64,000 nt of DNA from Paraglaciecola sp. L3A3 (lineage in GTDB: Bacteria > Pseudomonadota > Gammaproteobacteria > Enterobacterales > Alteromonadaceae): the NCBI RefSeq assembly GCF_009796765.1, contig NZ_CP047023.1, positions 558,001 to 622,000 of the forward strand, in the 5' to 3' direction. Position numbers and translations under genes: made by a program. The notes beneath the pieces are model-generated. The model was given only the letters and a program-made list of their open reading frames with translations. It searched no databases and was not told the DNA's origin. Shown here piece after piece: positions 54,768 through 64,000 of the stretch (positions within the stretch are counted from its first letter, which is position 1; each line of letters opens with the position of its first letter).

Positions 54768-55922
54768 CTAATATGCTGAATGATTATTTTGTTCAATTTC
54801 ATCAATAGTCACAGTGCGCCACATCTTTTTATAACACCATATTGTGTAGCCTAAAATGATAGGTGTAAAAACGGCTACGACCATTAACATTAAGCCTAGT
54901 GTGCCTTCGCTAGATACTGTATCCCACATCAGCAAACTATGATTGGGGTGGCTACTGGATGGCATCACAAATGGGAACATAGCAATACCAGCGGTTAAAA
55001 TGATGCTGGCAATGGTTGACGAACTAGCTATCAAAGACATTGTTTTGATTGATGTACTTTTATTTTTTATAGCCAGTAAATAACTCACAACTAGAGGCAT
55101 CAATATGCCTATAAGTGGTACTAACCATAATATTGGGGTGGCTAAAAAGTTAGTTAACCACACACCAGAACCAGTACTGACTTCTTTAGTGGTGGGTTGG
55201 GCTTGACCCATAGTGTCTATAGCACTGACAACTGAATAGCCATCAATACTTTGCCAAACCACCACACCAGCAAGGGCAAAAGCAATAGCTAATACAAGGG
55301 CAACAATACGGCCGATAGTGGCTGAGCGTTGAGCGATATCAGCATCGGTTCTTAATACTAACCAAGTCGATCCATGCAGCAACACCATACATACGCTTAT
55401 TACTCCAGTTAATAGAGTGAAAGGCGTGAATAAAGCAAAGAATGACCCTGTATAGGTCACACGCATTAATGAATCGAAACCAAAAGGTACACCTTGTAAT
55501 AAATTGCCAAAAGCCACGCCAAATACTAAAGGGGGCACTAAAGAACCTACAAATAAAGCTTTATCCCAATTAGTACGCCATTTATCTGACTCAATTTTAC
55601 TGCGGTAATCGAAGGCCAGTGGCCGTAAAAATAAACTAAATAGGGTCAACATCATGGCAAAATAAAAACCGCTAAAGGCAGTGGCATAAACCAGTGGCCA
55701 AGCGGCAAAAAGAGATGCCCCTGCGGTAATTAACCACACTTGGTTACCATCCCAGTGGGCACCCACTGTATTAATCACCACACGCCTTTCTACATCTTTT
55801 TTGGCAACAAATGGTAGCAAGCCGCCTACACCCATATCCATGCCGTCGGTTATCGCAAAACCAATAAACAGAAAGCCGATAAGCCCCCACCAGATTAATT
55901 TTAATGTTTCGTAATCGAACAT
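54768..55922 (-). CDS. cydB: cytochrome bd ubiquinol oxidase subunit II, CydB
   Basis: 384 residues with eight or nine helices. MFDYETLKLIWWGLIGFLFIGFAITDGMDMGVGGLLPF is the canonical start, followed by GAHWDGNQVWLITAGASLFAAWP. It pairs with CydA in the oxygen-reducing quinol oxidase of the inner membrane. It is 10 bp downstream of cydA. The stop abuts the palindrome at 54732-54767. Confidence 0.96.
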   Translation of the reverse strand: MFDYETLKLIWWGLIGFLFIGFAITDGMDMGVGGLLPFVAKKDVERRVVINTVGAHWDGNQVWLITAGASLFAAWPLVYATAFSGFYFAMMLTLFSLFLRPLAFDYRSKIESDKWRTNWDKALFVGSLVPPLVFGVAFGNLLQGVPFGFDSLMRVTYTGSFFALFTPFTLLTGVISVCMVLLHGSTWLVLRTDADIAQRSATIGRIVALVLAIAFALAGVVVWQSIDGYSVVSAIDTMGQAQPTTKEVSTGSGVWLTNFLATPILWLVPLIGILMPLVVSYLLAIKNKSTSIKTMSLIASSSTIASIILTAGIAMFPFVMPSSSHPNHSLLMWDTVSSEGTLGLMLMVVAVFTPIILGYTIWCYKKMWRTVTIDEIEQNNHSAY

Positions 55923-55932
55923 ACTATTCCCC

Positions 55933-57519
55933 TTAAGAATGTTGGCTGCGAAGACCAGGTACTAACTCTGGTTCTTGTTCAAAGTGATAACGACCAGTAT
56001 GTAATGAACTAGGGCCTAATCGAGCAAATTTAATCATTAAATACATCTCAATAATAAATAGAATGGTATACACAAGAATAAAGGCAATAAGAGAAAACAA
56101 TACATCTCCAACGGCTAAGTCTGAAGTAGACAAAAAGGTCGGTAACACTTCACTAATAGCCCAAGGTTGACGGCCAAACTCAGCCACAAACCAACCTGTT
56201 TCTATGGCTATCCAAGGTAACGGCAAAGCGAATAAAAGGGCTTTGAGTAACCAAGGTTTTTGTTCTATTTCTCGGCGAGCGTTAAAGTAAAATGCTAAAA
56301 CAAAGAGCAATAACATTAAAACACCCGCGCCTACCATAATCCTAAATGCCCAAAAAAGAGGGGCGACAGCTGGAGTGGAGTCTTTCACCGCTTGTTGTAT
56401 CTGTTCTTCTGTAGCATCGACCACATTATTGGTATAGCGTTTTAGTAACAGTCCATAACCTAGGTCTTGTTTGGTTTGATTAAATCGAGCAATGTTTTCA
56501 GGTGTTTCTTCACCGTTACGTAACTTTTCTAAATATTCATAAGCGATCATGCCATTACGGATGCGTGGTTCATGGGCTTTTTGTAGATCATATAAGCCAG
56601 TGACTTCTTCATCTAAAGAGCGCGTGGCTATAATACCTAAAGCATAAGGTATTTTTACTGCGTAATCGGTTTCCATGGTTTCGTCATTTGGCAAACCCAC
56701 TAAGGTAAAGGCAGCAGGGGCAGGCTCAGTATGATATTCAGCTTCAATTGCGGCGAGTTTTACTTTTTGTACTTCTCCGGTTTCATAACCCGATTCATCA
56801 CCTAGCATAATAACCGACAGAATTGAGGCTAAACCAAAGCCCGCGGCGACTGAAAAAGACCTTTTAGCAAAGGCTATATCTCTACCTTTTAGTAAATAGT
56901 AACTACTAATACTCAATACAAACATTGAACCGGCAACATATCCTGCTGCGACCGTGTGGATAAATTTGACTTGAGCAACAGGGTTAAAAATGATTTCGCT
57001 AAAGCTGACTAACTCCATACGCATAGTCATGTAATTGAATTCACTGCCAATTGGGTTTTGCATCCAACCATTGGCAATTAATATCCATAAAGCTGACAAG
57101 TTAGTGCCCAAGGCCATCAAGAAAGTGCCCATTAAATGCTGGCGCTTGCTTAGTCGATCCCAACCTAAAAAGAACATGCCGACAAAGGTAGATTCAAGAA
57201 AAAAGGCCATCAACCCTTCAATGGCTAAGGGCGCACCAAAAACATCGCCCACATAATGGGAGTAATACGACCAGTTGGTACCAAACTCAAACTCCATGGT
57301 TAAGCCTGTAGCGACCCCGATGGCAAAGTTTATGCCGAACAATTTGCCCCAGAATTTGGTCATGTCCCGATAAATCTCGCGACCCGTCATCACATAAACG
57401 GATTCCATGATAAATAAAATCCATGTTAAGCCGAGTGTTAAAGGAACAAACAAAAAATGGAATAGCGCGGTAACAGCAAATTGCCACCGAGATAGCTCTA
57501 CTAAGGTTTCATTGATCAT
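55933..57519 (-). CDS. cydA: cytochrome bd ubiquinol oxidase subunit I, CydA
   Basis: 528 residues, the long-Q-loop (L) type as in E. coli (522). Haem ligands His21 ([14 protein letters not shown]) and His188 ([14 protein letters not shown]) are in place; GWMQNPIG and [12 protein letters not shown] are conserved. It oxidises ubiquinol and reduces oxygen with high affinity, so it serves at low oxygen or under nitrosative and sulfide stress. A perfect FNR box lies upstream at 57605-57618 and a sigma-54 activator is divergent. Confidence 0.96.
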   Translation of the reverse strand: MINETLVELSRWQFAVTALFHFLFVPLTLGLTWILFIMESVYVMTGREIYRDMTKFWGKLFGINFAIGVATGLTMEFEFGTNWSYYSHYVGDVFGAPLAIEGLMAFFLESTFVGMFFLGWDRLSKRQHLMGTFLMALGTNLSALWILIANGWMQNPIGSEFNYMTMRMELVSFSEIIFNPVAQVKFIHTVAAGYVAGSMFVLSISSYYLLKGRDIAFAKRSFSVAAGFGLASILSVIMLGDESGYETGEVQKVKLAAIEAEYHTEPAPAAFTLVGLPNDETMETDYAVKIPYALGIIATRSLDEEVTGLYDLQKAHEPRIRNGMIAYEYLEKLRNGEETPENIARFNQTKQDLGYGLLLKRYTNNVVDATEEQIQQAVKDSTPAVAPLFWAFRIMVGAGVLMLLLFVLAFYFNARREIEQKPWLLKALLFALPLPWIAIETGWFVAEFGRQPWAISEVLPTFLSTSDLAVGDVLFSLIAFILVYTILFIIEMYLMIKFARLGPSSLHTGRYHFEQEPELVPGLRSQHS

Positions 57520-57604
57520 ACTAATTGCTCTCGTTATTACGCTTTGATGTTAAAAAATATTTTACTCTGGGTTGTGTGAGTGTTGATTTTTTTCTAGTTA
57601 ATAA

Positions 57605-57618
57605 TTGATATAAATCAA
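57605..57618. promoter_or_regulatory. FNR box upstream of cydA
   Basis: TTGATATAAATCAA is an exact match to the FNR consensus TTGAT-N4-ATCAA, centred about 92 bp upstream of the cydA start. It predicts oxygen-responsive control of the cyd operon; activation or repression depends on the unknown transcription start. Confidence 0.85.
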
Positions 57619-57844
57619 TGTTTTTACAGCTAACTTGAACTTTAGCTCACTTTTTAAAATCAGCTAAAAAATGAACTAACCTTCCCAAGGTTTTGTTTAT
57701 AGTTGGATACTTATCTTAGTACTGACTATCTTAAAAATAGTATTTGCAATATAAAGGCCATCTATTTGTTTTTTTATAAGCTATTGAAAATAAAGGTAAA
57801 TTATTTTTTTGAGGAATGATAATGAAGAAATAACTTTTACCTAT

Positions 57845-57856
57845 GACATAAGTGTC
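57845..57856. promoter_or_regulatory. candidate enhancer site of the sigma-54 activator
   Basis: Palindrome GACATAAGTGTC, with a second half TGTCAT at 57866, 48 bp before the activator start. Bacterial enhancer-binding proteins bind such dyads, often near their own gene. Assignment is by position only. Confidence 0.3.
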
Positions 57857-57903
57857 GTTATAGTGTGTCATTTATGGCAATTATAATGATTAAATGAAAT
57901 AGA

Positions 57904-59199
57904 ATGGTCCATCAAACAATCCAAGCAATTATTGAAGCTATTGAAAAGCCAGCTATTTTCATTACTCCAAATTACGCCATTGAAGCGGTAAATCAAGCTT
58001 ATCGTGATACTTATTCTCACCCTGTTTTATTAGGACAAAGTAAATGTCATGAGGTGTCACATAATTCGACTAAACCTTGTGATCAAAATGGTGAATTGTG
58101 TCCTCTATCTGCATGTAAAGAAACCAATAAAAATAGCTCCGCACTGCATATTCACAAAACTGATTCTGGTGACGCTTATTGCAATATCTTAATGAAACCA
58201 GTGACAAATAACGATGGAATAACCATAGGCTTTTTAGAAATACTCGAAAAAATTGATTTTGCCAGTAGTTATAGTAGTGACCGAAAGTTAATAGGTAAAA
58301 GTCAACCCTTTCAATATCTGCTACAAATGATTTCTCGCAGCGCCAAAAGTGACATCAGTATATTGTTACAAGGTGAAACTGGCACAGGTAAAGAATTGGC
58401 GGCTTTATCTATACATCAAGTTAGTAAAAGGTCGAGTAAACCGTTTATAGAGGTTGAATGTACTGGGTTAAACGAAGCCTTATTTGAATCTGAATTATTT
58501 GGTCATGAGAAAGGGGCATTTACAGGGGCAAGCACCAGTAAAAAAGGCTTAGTTTGTATGGCTAACGGAGGCACCTTATTTTTAGATGAAATTGGTGATA
58601 TTCCACTCAATTTACAAGTGAAATTATTGCGTTTGCTAGAAACTGGACATTATCGAAGAGTAGGTAGTGTTGAAAAACAAAAAGCGAATTTTAGGCTGGT
58701 TTGCGCAAGTCATAAAAATTTAGAAAAAATGGTTGATCAAGGTGAATTTAGAGAAGATTTATATTATCGAATCGATGCTTTTCCCATTCGTTTACCCACG
58801 CTAAAAGAAAGGCAAGCTGATATTCCACTATTAGCTGAACATCTATTATTAAAAAGCGAATTTGCATCGAAAAAATTTACCGACGAGGCGCTAAATCTAT
58901 TATCCCGTTATCATTTTCCAGGCAATGTACGTGAACTTAAAAACATAGTGCAAAGAAGTGCCTTATTAAGTGATGATGAATGGATAACCACTGAGCACTT
59001 ACCTGAAAAAATCCTAGCTTTAAATACGCCACAGGATCACTCTGATAATCTTATCTCTAACGAAAAACAATACATCATTAAATTACTGACTGAATATGGA
59101 AATCAACCTAAAGTTATCGCTGAGCATTTAGAAATCAGTGTGAGAACCTTATATAGAAAACTACAAAAACATCAGCTCAATACGCAAGATTTTAATTAG
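57904..59199 (+). CDS. sigma-54-dependent activator with Cys-rich PAS domain
   Basis: 431 residues. N-terminal PAS domain (about 5-115) contains [19 protein letters not shown] followed by PLSAC: four Cys and two His in about 25 residues, suggesting a metal, haem or redox sensor. AAA+ domain (about 125-355): Walker A GETGTGKE near residue 157, GAFTGA sigma-54 loop near 204, Walker B LFLDEIGD, and [11 protein letters not shown] Fis-type helix-turn-helix ends the protein ([20 protein letters not shown]). It is divergent from cydA and followed by catalase, so either could be its target. The signal is unknown. Confidence 0.92.
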   Translation: MVHQTIQAIIEAIEKPAIFITPNYAIEAVNQAYRDTYSHPVLLGQSKCHEVSHNSTKPCDQNGELCPLSACKETNKNSSALHIHKTDSGDAYCNILMKPVTNNDGITIGFLEILEKIDFASSYSSDRKLIGKSQPFQYLLQMISRSAKSDISILLQGETGTGKELAALSIHQVSKRSSKPFIEVECTGLNEALFESELFGHEKGAFTGASTSKKGLVCMANGGTLFLDEIGDIPLNLQVKLLRLLETGHYRRVGSVEKQKANFRLVCASHKNLEKMVDQGEFREDLYYRIDAFPIRLPTLKERQADIPLLAEHLLLKSEFASKKFTDEALNLLSRYHFPGNVRELKNIVQRSALLSDDEWITTEHLPEKILALNTPQDHSDNLISNEKQYIIKLLTEYGNQPKVIAEHLEISVRTLYRKLQKHQLNTQDFN

Positions 59200-59367
59200 A
59201 AATGGTGTTTATTTTATATTTGAACTTTCATTCAAGGTATTTCTTACGATAATTAATTAGCTAACTTTTTTTGAGTAATAATATTCACCCTATACTCTAT
59301 AATTCAAAAGGAGTAGTGTTTAATCAATCATGCCTAAATGTGTTAATTCTTAAATAGGAGAAATTTA

Positions 59368-60888
59368 ATGAGTGATAAAAAATGTCCATATGAAGCAAGC
59401 AAATTAACCATGAATAACGGCGCACCTGTTGCTGATAATCAAAATAGTATGACAGCAGGTAAGCGAGGACCTCTGTTGGCGCAAGATGTTTGGTTAAACG
59501 AAAAACTAGCTAATTTTGTACGTGAAGTTATTCCTGAACGTCGAATGCATGCTAAAGGTTCTGGTGCCTTTGGTACATTTACTGTGACCCATGATATTAG
59601 TCAATATACTTGTGCCAATATTTTTAGTGAAGTAGGTAAAAAGACCGAAATGTTTGCTCGTTTCAGTACGGTAGCTGGTGAGCGTGGTGCGGCTGATGCA
59701 GAACGAGACATTCGTGGATTTGCTTTGAAATTTTATACCGAGCAAGGTATTTGGGATTTAGTGGGAAATAACACACCTGTATTCTTTATTCGGGATGCCC
59801 TTAAATTTCCTGATTTAAACAAAGCCGTTAAGCGTGATCCACGCACTAATATGCGTTCAGCAACTAATAATTGGGATTATTGGACACTATTGCCAGAGGC
59901 TTTACATCAAGTCACAGTGGTGATGAGTGATCGTGGGATCCCTGCTTCTTTTAGACACATGCATGGCTTTGGCTCTCATACTTATAGTTTTTGGAATGAC
60001 AACGATGAACGATTTTGGGTGAAATTCCATTTTCGTACTCAACAAGGTATTAAAAATTTAACCGATGCTGAAGCGGCAGAAGTGGTTGCTATGGATCGTG
60101 AAAGCAATCAAAAAGATTTATATGAAAGTATTGAAAATGGTGATTTTCCTAAGTGGAAATTATTTGTACAAATCATGCCAGAAATTGAAGCTGAAAAAGT
60201 ACCTTACCACCCATTTGATTTAACCAAAGTGTGGCCAAAAGGGGATTATCCACTGATAGAAGTCGGTGAATTTGAACTGAATAAAAATCCTGAAAATTAC
60301 TTTGCTGATGTAGAGCAGGCGGCTTTTGCTCCAAGTAATTTAGTTCCAGGTATCAGTGTCTCGCCAGATAGAATGTTACAGGCTCGTTTAATCAACTACA
60401 CAGATGCACAGCGTTATCGTGTTGGCGTTAATCATACTCAGGTACCTGTGAATAAGCCACGTTGCCCGGTCAATAGTAATGCCCGTGATGGTGAAGGACG
60501 GGTTGATGGCAACTACGGCGGTAAACCGCATTATGAGCCAAATAGTTTTGCACAGTGGCAAGAACAATCACAATTTGCTGAGCCTCCTCTAAAAATTAAT
60601 GGTGAAGCTAAGCATTATGATTTCCGTGAAGATGATAGTGACTATTTCAGCCAACCACGTGCCCTGTTTAACTTGATGAGTGATGAGCAAAAACAAGCAT
60701 TGTTTGATAACACAGCTGGACAAATTGGTGGGGCGTTAGATTTTATTCAATATCGTCATATTCGTAACTGCTATCAATGCGACCCTGCATACGGCGAAGG
60801 TATTGCCAAAGCGCTTGGTGTAACCGTTGAAGATGCTATTAAAGCACGTGAAACTGATCCTGCTAGAGATTTACCTGGTTGTTTATAA
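59368..60888 (+). CDS. katA: catalase (haem, small-subunit clade)
   Basis: 506 residues. Distal His61 ([12 protein letters not shown]), the Asn-bearing stretch [33 protein letters not shown], and the proximal Tyr344 in [14 protein letters not shown]. It converts hydrogen peroxide to water and oxygen. No signal peptide, so cytoplasmic. The N-terminus is longer than usual and carries a Cys. It has its own promoter gap of 168 bp after the activator gene and a terminator at 60901. Confidence 0.96.
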   Translation: MSDKKCPYEASKLTMNNGAPVADNQNSMTAGKRGPLLAQDVWLNEKLANFVREVIPERRMHAKGSGAFGTFTVTHDISQYTCANIFSEVGKKTEMFARFSTVAGERGAADAERDIRGFALKFYTEQGIWDLVGNNTPVFFIRDALKFPDLNKAVKRDPRTNMRSATNNWDYWTLLPEALHQVTVVMSDRGIPASFRHMHGFGSHTYSFWNDNDERFWVKFHFRTQQGIKNLTDAEAAEVVAMDRESNQKDLYESIENGDFPKWKLFVQIMPEIEAEKVPYHPFDLTKVWPKGDYPLIEVGEFELNKNPENYFADVEQAAFAPSNLVPGISVSPDRMLQARLINYTDAQRYRVGVNHTQVPVNKPRCPVNSNARDGEGRVDGNYGGKPHYEPNSFAQWQEQSQFAEPPLKINGEAKHYDFREDDSDYFSQPRALFNLMSDEQKQALFDNTAGQIGGALDFIQYRHIRNCYQCDPAYGEGIAKALGVTVEDAIKARETDPARDLPGCL

Positions 60889-60900
60889 AACTGTAGAAAG

Positions 60901-60935
60901 CCTATAGATTTGGGACTTGCCTCATTATCTATAGG
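60901..60935 (+). terminator. terminator of the catalase gene
   Basis: 9-bp stem (CCTATAGAT and complement) with a 17-nt loop, followed by TTTATTG, 12 bp past the stop. Confidence 0.7.
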
Positions 60936-60998
60936 TTTATTGTATGCTTATAGGGAGCCCTCATTTTATAATTGAATTAGTTTCTTCGGAGTAAAAGC

Positions 60999-61469
60999 GT
61001 GAATATATTTAAATTTTCTACAGTAGTAATTGCATTTTTCAGTCTGGTTTCCTGTTCAAGCTTATATGTTGATCTGCCTAATTATGATGAATTATTAAAA
61101 ACTGAAACCACCCAAGACGGCAGGGCTTGTGTGCGACAAAATGATATTCGTGGTTATGGCACCTTAGATGATGACGTTATTAGTGTCAGTGTCAGTCCCA
61201 GAAATCAATACTATTTAATCACCACTTTGTTTCGCTGTGATTCTTTATTAACAAGCTTTGCCGCAGGTTTTAAAGGAAATTTTTCAGAATTATGTGGTGG
61301 TGGCCGCGATAAAATTTTAACCTCTGATGAATCTTGTCCCATCAAAAGTATTTTTGAATTTGAGTCACGAGAAGATGCGTTTGCTACTTTCGAAAAGGCC
61401 AAAACTATTCGTCAGGATTTGAGAAAAGAAGCCGAAGAACAGACTGCTAAAAATAAAACTACTGAGTAA
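60999..61469 (+). CDS. small lipoprotein of unknown function (possibly DUF6491-like)
   Basis: 156 residues with a GTG start at 60999; GGAG lies 7 bp upstream. Lipobox LVSC (Cys19) predicts lipid anchoring. CVRQNDIRGYGTLDDDVISV and YYLITTLFRCDSL recall small DUF6491-type proteins, but this is not firm. Four Cys in the mature part may form disulfides. The C-terminal 35 residues are a charged helix. Function unknown. Confidence 0.75.
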   Translation: MNIFKFSTVVIAFFSLVSCSSLYVDLPNYDELLKTETTQDGRACVRQNDIRGYGTLDDDVISVSVSPRNQYYLITTLFRCDSLLTSFAAGFKGNFSELCGGGRDKILTSDESCPIKSIFEFESREDAFATFEKAKTIRQDLRKEAEEQTAKNKTTE

Positions 61470-61529
61470 GTTAATTAGCTAACAGGTGTGATTCTTATAA
61501 ATTGTACTAAATACATGGAAGTTTGAAAG

Positions 61530-61712
61530 ATGAAAAAAAACTTAATAGATAGTATAAATATGGCTATTGGCATAACCATTGGTACAGGTTTGTATCATTG
61601 GATTATGAATACAGAGTCTGAATATGATTTTTATCGTCCGCTGTTTGTAGGATTTTTTTCCTTTATCTTGTTGTTTGTTTACACATATTTTAAATCAAAG
61701 AAAAAGCAATAA
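61530..61712 (+). CDS. small two-helix membrane protein
   Basis: 60 residues: MKKNLIDSINMAIGITIGTGLYHWIM, a short loop (NTESEYDFYRP) and LFVGFFSFILLFVYTYF with a Lys-rich end (KSKKKQ). It has a GAAAG ribosome site. The positive-inside tail supports a real inner-membrane protein. No family recognised. Confidence 0.6.
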   Translation: MKKNLIDSINMAIGITIGTGLYHWIMNTESEYDFYRPLFVGFFSFILLFVYTYFKSKKKQ

Positions 61713-61824
61713 AGCTGGCTCAACAAATTTGAGTGGATAAAGCACATTTCCTTAATGATCTGTGGCCAATCTCAACTTCCAAATTCGGAGTAGCTGAAAT
61801 TTTTATTTTCTGCGGCAAAAATAC

Positions 61825-63009
61825 CTACTTACGTTTATTTTTCGGTACATAATTCAAGATAGAAACGGGTACTGTTTTCTTCACATCAAAACCTTCGAAA
61901 GTTTTTCTGGTAATAACGTGGCCAAGGCGGCTTTCGATAGCACATAAGTTTCTAAAGTTGTCTTTGGCGACAAACGAAATGGCTTCACCGCTGGCTCCTG
62001 CGCGGCCTGTTCTGCCGATACGATGAATATAATCTTCAACTTGATCGGGCAAATCGTAATTTACCACTCGTGACAAATTTTGAATATCAAGACCACGAGC
62101 AGCTACGCCTGTTGCTACTAAAAATTTGATATGACCAGACTTAAAGTCGGCTAGGATCTGTTCGCGCATGGCTTGGGTTCTGTCGCCATGAATGCTTTCG
62201 GTTGGGATCCCGCGTTTTTCTAATTGGCTAACTAACTTAGCGGCACCTTGTTTGGTTTCAATAAATATAAGAGCTTGATCCCATTCTTGTTCCTTAATGA
62301 GATGGCTCAACAATGCTGATTTATTGCCTTTATCAACCGTGACTAACCACTGCTCTATTTTGGCTGCAGATTCTTTATCTTGTTTAATGAATATTTCAAC
62401 TGGATTGTAGATAGAACGTTTTGCTAGAGCGCGTACGTCATTGGAAATAGTGGCTGAAAATAATAAGTTTTGACGGTCTTCAGGCAAACGTTCAATAATT
62501 TTATTGATGTCGGTAATAAAGCCCATATCCAACATCCTATCGGCTTCGTCTAAAACCAAGATTTCAAGTTCGTCGAAATGTAATGCTCTTTGGTGGGCCA
62601 TATCCAGCAATCTACCCGGGGTAGAAACCAGAATATCGACACCTTCAAATAAGCGCTCTTTTTGTTCAGATATCTTGGTGCCGCCATACATTGCCATTGA
62701 TGTCAGGGGTAAATATCGCCCGTAGTCAGTAATGCTTTTTTCAACTTGTACTGCTAACTCTCTGGTTGGCACCAGAATCAGTGCGCGAATACGTTTACCC
62801 CTTAACTTACAGTCAGTATTGAGTAACTGTAGAATAGGTAACACAAAACTAGCGGTTTTACCTGTGCCTGTTTGTGCTGCTGCGATAATGTCGCTGCCAG
62901 ATAATATCGCAGGGATGGCACGTTCTTGAATGGCAGTGGGGCTCGAATAATCTAAATCAGCTAAGGCGTTTAGTAGTGGTTCGCATAGTGTAAGTGATGA
63001 AAATGACAT
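61825..63009 (-). CDS. rhlE: DEAD-box RNA helicase, RhlE-type
   Basis: 394 residues from the ATG at 63009 (MSFSSLTLCEPLLNALADLDY, the usual RhlE start); the frame is open to 63105 but the extra residues are atypical. Q-motif, AAQTGTGKT (motif I), VPTRELA, VSTPGRLLDM, DEADRMLDMGF (motif II), FSATI (motif III) and YIHRIGRTGRAG (motif VI) are complete. It remodels RNA, for ribosome or cold adaptation. The basic C-terminal tail is very short compared with E. coli RhlE. Confidence 0.93.
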   Translation of the reverse strand: MSFSSLTLCEPLLNALADLDYSSPTAIQERAIPAILSGSDIIAAAQTGTGKTASFVLPILQLLNTDCKLRGKRIRALILVPTRELAVQVEKSITDYGRYLPLTSMAMYGGTKISEQKERLFEGVDILVSTPGRLLDMAHQRALHFDELEILVLDEADRMLDMGFITDINKIIERLPEDRQNLLFSATISNDVRALAKRSIYNPVEIFIKQDKESAAKIEQWLVTVDKGNKSALLSHLIKEQEWDQALIFIETKQGAAKLVSQLEKRGIPTESIHGDRTQAMREQILADFKSGHIKFLVATGVAARGLDIQNLSRVVNYDLPDQVEDYIHRIGRTGRAGASGEAISFVAKDNFRNLCAIESRLGHVITRKTFEGFDVKKTVPVSILNYVPKNKRK

Positions 63010-63199
63010 GTAAGGACTCAGGCAGATAGCAAAAAATGGTAATAAATTGCAATAAATAGGAAGCGGAGTATAGCAGTTATCTATTTGTTGACTGTCTTTT
63101 CTCAATCGATAAATATATTTTTTTGTTGCTTAAATAGAAAATAATTGTCCATAAAGGAGTATGCTGGGTACTGGTTAGTTTGGAACTTTTGGATTGCCG

Positions 63200-64000
63200 A
63201 TGAAATTTAAAGATTATTACGCAGTACTAGGTGTATCGCCTGATGCAGACGACAAAGCGGTAAAGGTTGCTTATAAGAAGTTAGCTCGAAAATTTCACCC
63301 TGATGTGAGTAAAGAGCCTCAAGCCGAAGAGAAGTTTAAAGACATAGGTGAAGCTTACGAGGTGCTTCACAACAAAGAAGAACGTGCTAAATATGATGAA
63401 TTACGTCGTCATCAACAGAGCAGGGCGCGTCAACAGCAAAACAATTATGCTAGCAACAATGGTTCTGCTCAAAGTCATTATCAGCATCAGAGTGACCCCC
63501 AAACAGATAAGGAATTTGCTGATTTTATTAATTCAATGTTTGGCCGTGGCCGTGGCGGATTCGAACAAAGTCGATCTGGCGCTCCTCATGCGCAAAAAGG
63601 ACAAGATGTGGAAATAGAATTCCCAGTATTTCTTGAAGAAACCTTAGTGGATACGGTTAAACCTATAGAGTTTATGTTACCTCAGCGGGACAGCAGTGGT
63701 CGTGTAACTGAGCAGAAAAAATCTCTTAAAGTTAAAATACCAGCAGGTTCAGTTAATGGTGAACGTATTCGCCTTAAAGGGCAGGGCGGATTAGGTTCAG
63801 CCAATGGTCCAAATGGTGATTTGTATTTGCAAATTCGTTTGGTGCCTCATCCATTATTTGATGTCGAAGGGCATAACTTGAGCATAGTGGTGCCTTTAGC
63901 GCCCTGGGAAGCCGCTTTAGGTGCAAAAATTAATTTACCGACTCTAACAGGTAAAATTCAACTGACTATTCCTGCTAACAGCCAGTCAGGACAAAAGTTA
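63200..64000 (+). CDS. cbpA: J-domain co-chaperone CbpA-like (3' end cut by window)
   Basis: The frame opens at the ATG at 63200 and runs to the window edge, 267 codons visible. J-domain about 4-67 with HPD at 33-35 (ARKFHPDVSK), then a Gln/Ser/Asn-rich linker with GRGRGGF, and the C-terminal substrate domains starting GQDVEIEFPVFLEE. No zinc finger is present, as in CbpA rather than DnaJ. It stimulates DnaK. It is divergent from the rhlE gene. About 40-60 residues probably lie beyond the edge. Confidence 0.92.
   Translation, partial: MKFKDYYAVLGVSPDADDKAVKVAYKKLARKFHPDVSKEPQAEEKFKDIGEAYEVLHNKEERAKYDELRRHQQSRARQQQNNYASNNGSAQSHYQHQSDPQTDKEFADFINSMFGRGRGGFEQSRSGAPHAQKGQDVEIEFPVFLEETLVDTVKPIEFMLPQRDSSGRVTEQKKSLKVKIPAGSVNGERIRLKGQGGLGSANGPNGDLYLQIRLVPHPLFDVEGHNLSIVVPLAPWEAALGAKINLPTLTGKIQLTIPANSQSGQKL

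Larger units (their letters stand above)
57520..57903. other. divergent regulatory region, 384 bp
   Basis: Gap between cydA and the sigma-54 activator gene. It contains an FNR box (57605-57618) and a palindrome GACA-TAAG-TGTC at 57845-57856 with ATGACA/TGTCAT arms around it. No ORF or clear -24/-12 promoter was seen. Confidence 0.55.

Noticed and set aside
57520..57903. Sigma-54 -24/-12 promoter for cydA
   Set aside because: TATGGCAATTATAATG has a GG but no correctly spaced GC, and no other match was found.

Overview
The window reads as chromosomal DNA of a marine, polysaccharide-degrading gammaproteobacterium of the Alteromonadales (Paraglaciecola/Glaciecola/Alteromonas-like). The grounds are the AT-rich composition, several TonB-dependent receptors, a GH50 beta-agarase, an L-type cytochrome bd operon, paralogous SecD/SecF and a DUF3083-like protein. 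No rRNA, tRNA, CRISPR array, prophage or complete insertion sequence was seen. All assignments come from reading the sequence and recalling families; no search was run.

Layout. 1-2.3 kb: cut-off secreted protein, then an ECF sigma factor / anti-sigma factor / lipoprotein operon. 2.3-8.2 kb: cyclophilin lipoprotein, then two convergent glycoside hydrolases (GH42-like lipoprotein and GH50 beta-agarase). 8.5-10.6 kb: M3 metallopeptidase. 10.9-16.3 kb: operon of a lamin-tail/CotH lipoprotein, a VTC-type polyphosphate polymerase domain protein, a DUF4956 membrane protein and an OprP/O-like porin. 16.4-19.7 kb: RND/MMPL transporter with an MlaA-like lipoprotein.

20.1-37.8 kb is the most notable part, a zinc-acquisition island. 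It holds a CobW/COG0523 GTPase, an AztD-like His/Asp-rich propeller lipoprotein, a His-rich ZnuD-like receptor, a MerC-like protein, DUF1826, a DUF3526 ABC exporter, a PepSY protein, a siderophore-type receptor, two tandem DUF3299 proteins and an FtsX-type ABC pair with a His-rich loop. Four near-identical palindromes of the Zur type (TGTTATA-N-TATAACA) lie in its three regulatory gaps: two between the ZnuD-like receptor and merC-like gene, one upstream of the siderophore-type receptor, one between the divergent DUF3299 and ABC genes. The promoters, products and His-rich tracts agree on one zinc-starvation regulon.

38-45.2 kb: NrtS-like protein, chemotaxis receptor, DUF3083-like protein, unknown secreted protein, secD/secF. 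45.6-49.6 kb: TonB receptor with a PHP metallohydrolase, preceded by a 16-bp perfect stem-loop. 49.9-57.5 kb: Dps, a haem-binding DUF3365 protein and cydA-cydB-cydX-cydD-cydC, with a perfect FNR box upstream of cydA. 57.9-64 kb: divergent sigma-54 activator with a Cys-rich PAS domain, catalase, two small unknown genes, RhlE-type helicase and the start of a CbpA-type J-protein.

A previously unlabelled repeat family is also visible: two 225-257 bp MITE-like elements with about 20-bp inverted ends (39925-40149 and 49561-49817, in opposite orientation), plus two short end-to-end remnants (54732-54767 and 21142-21159).
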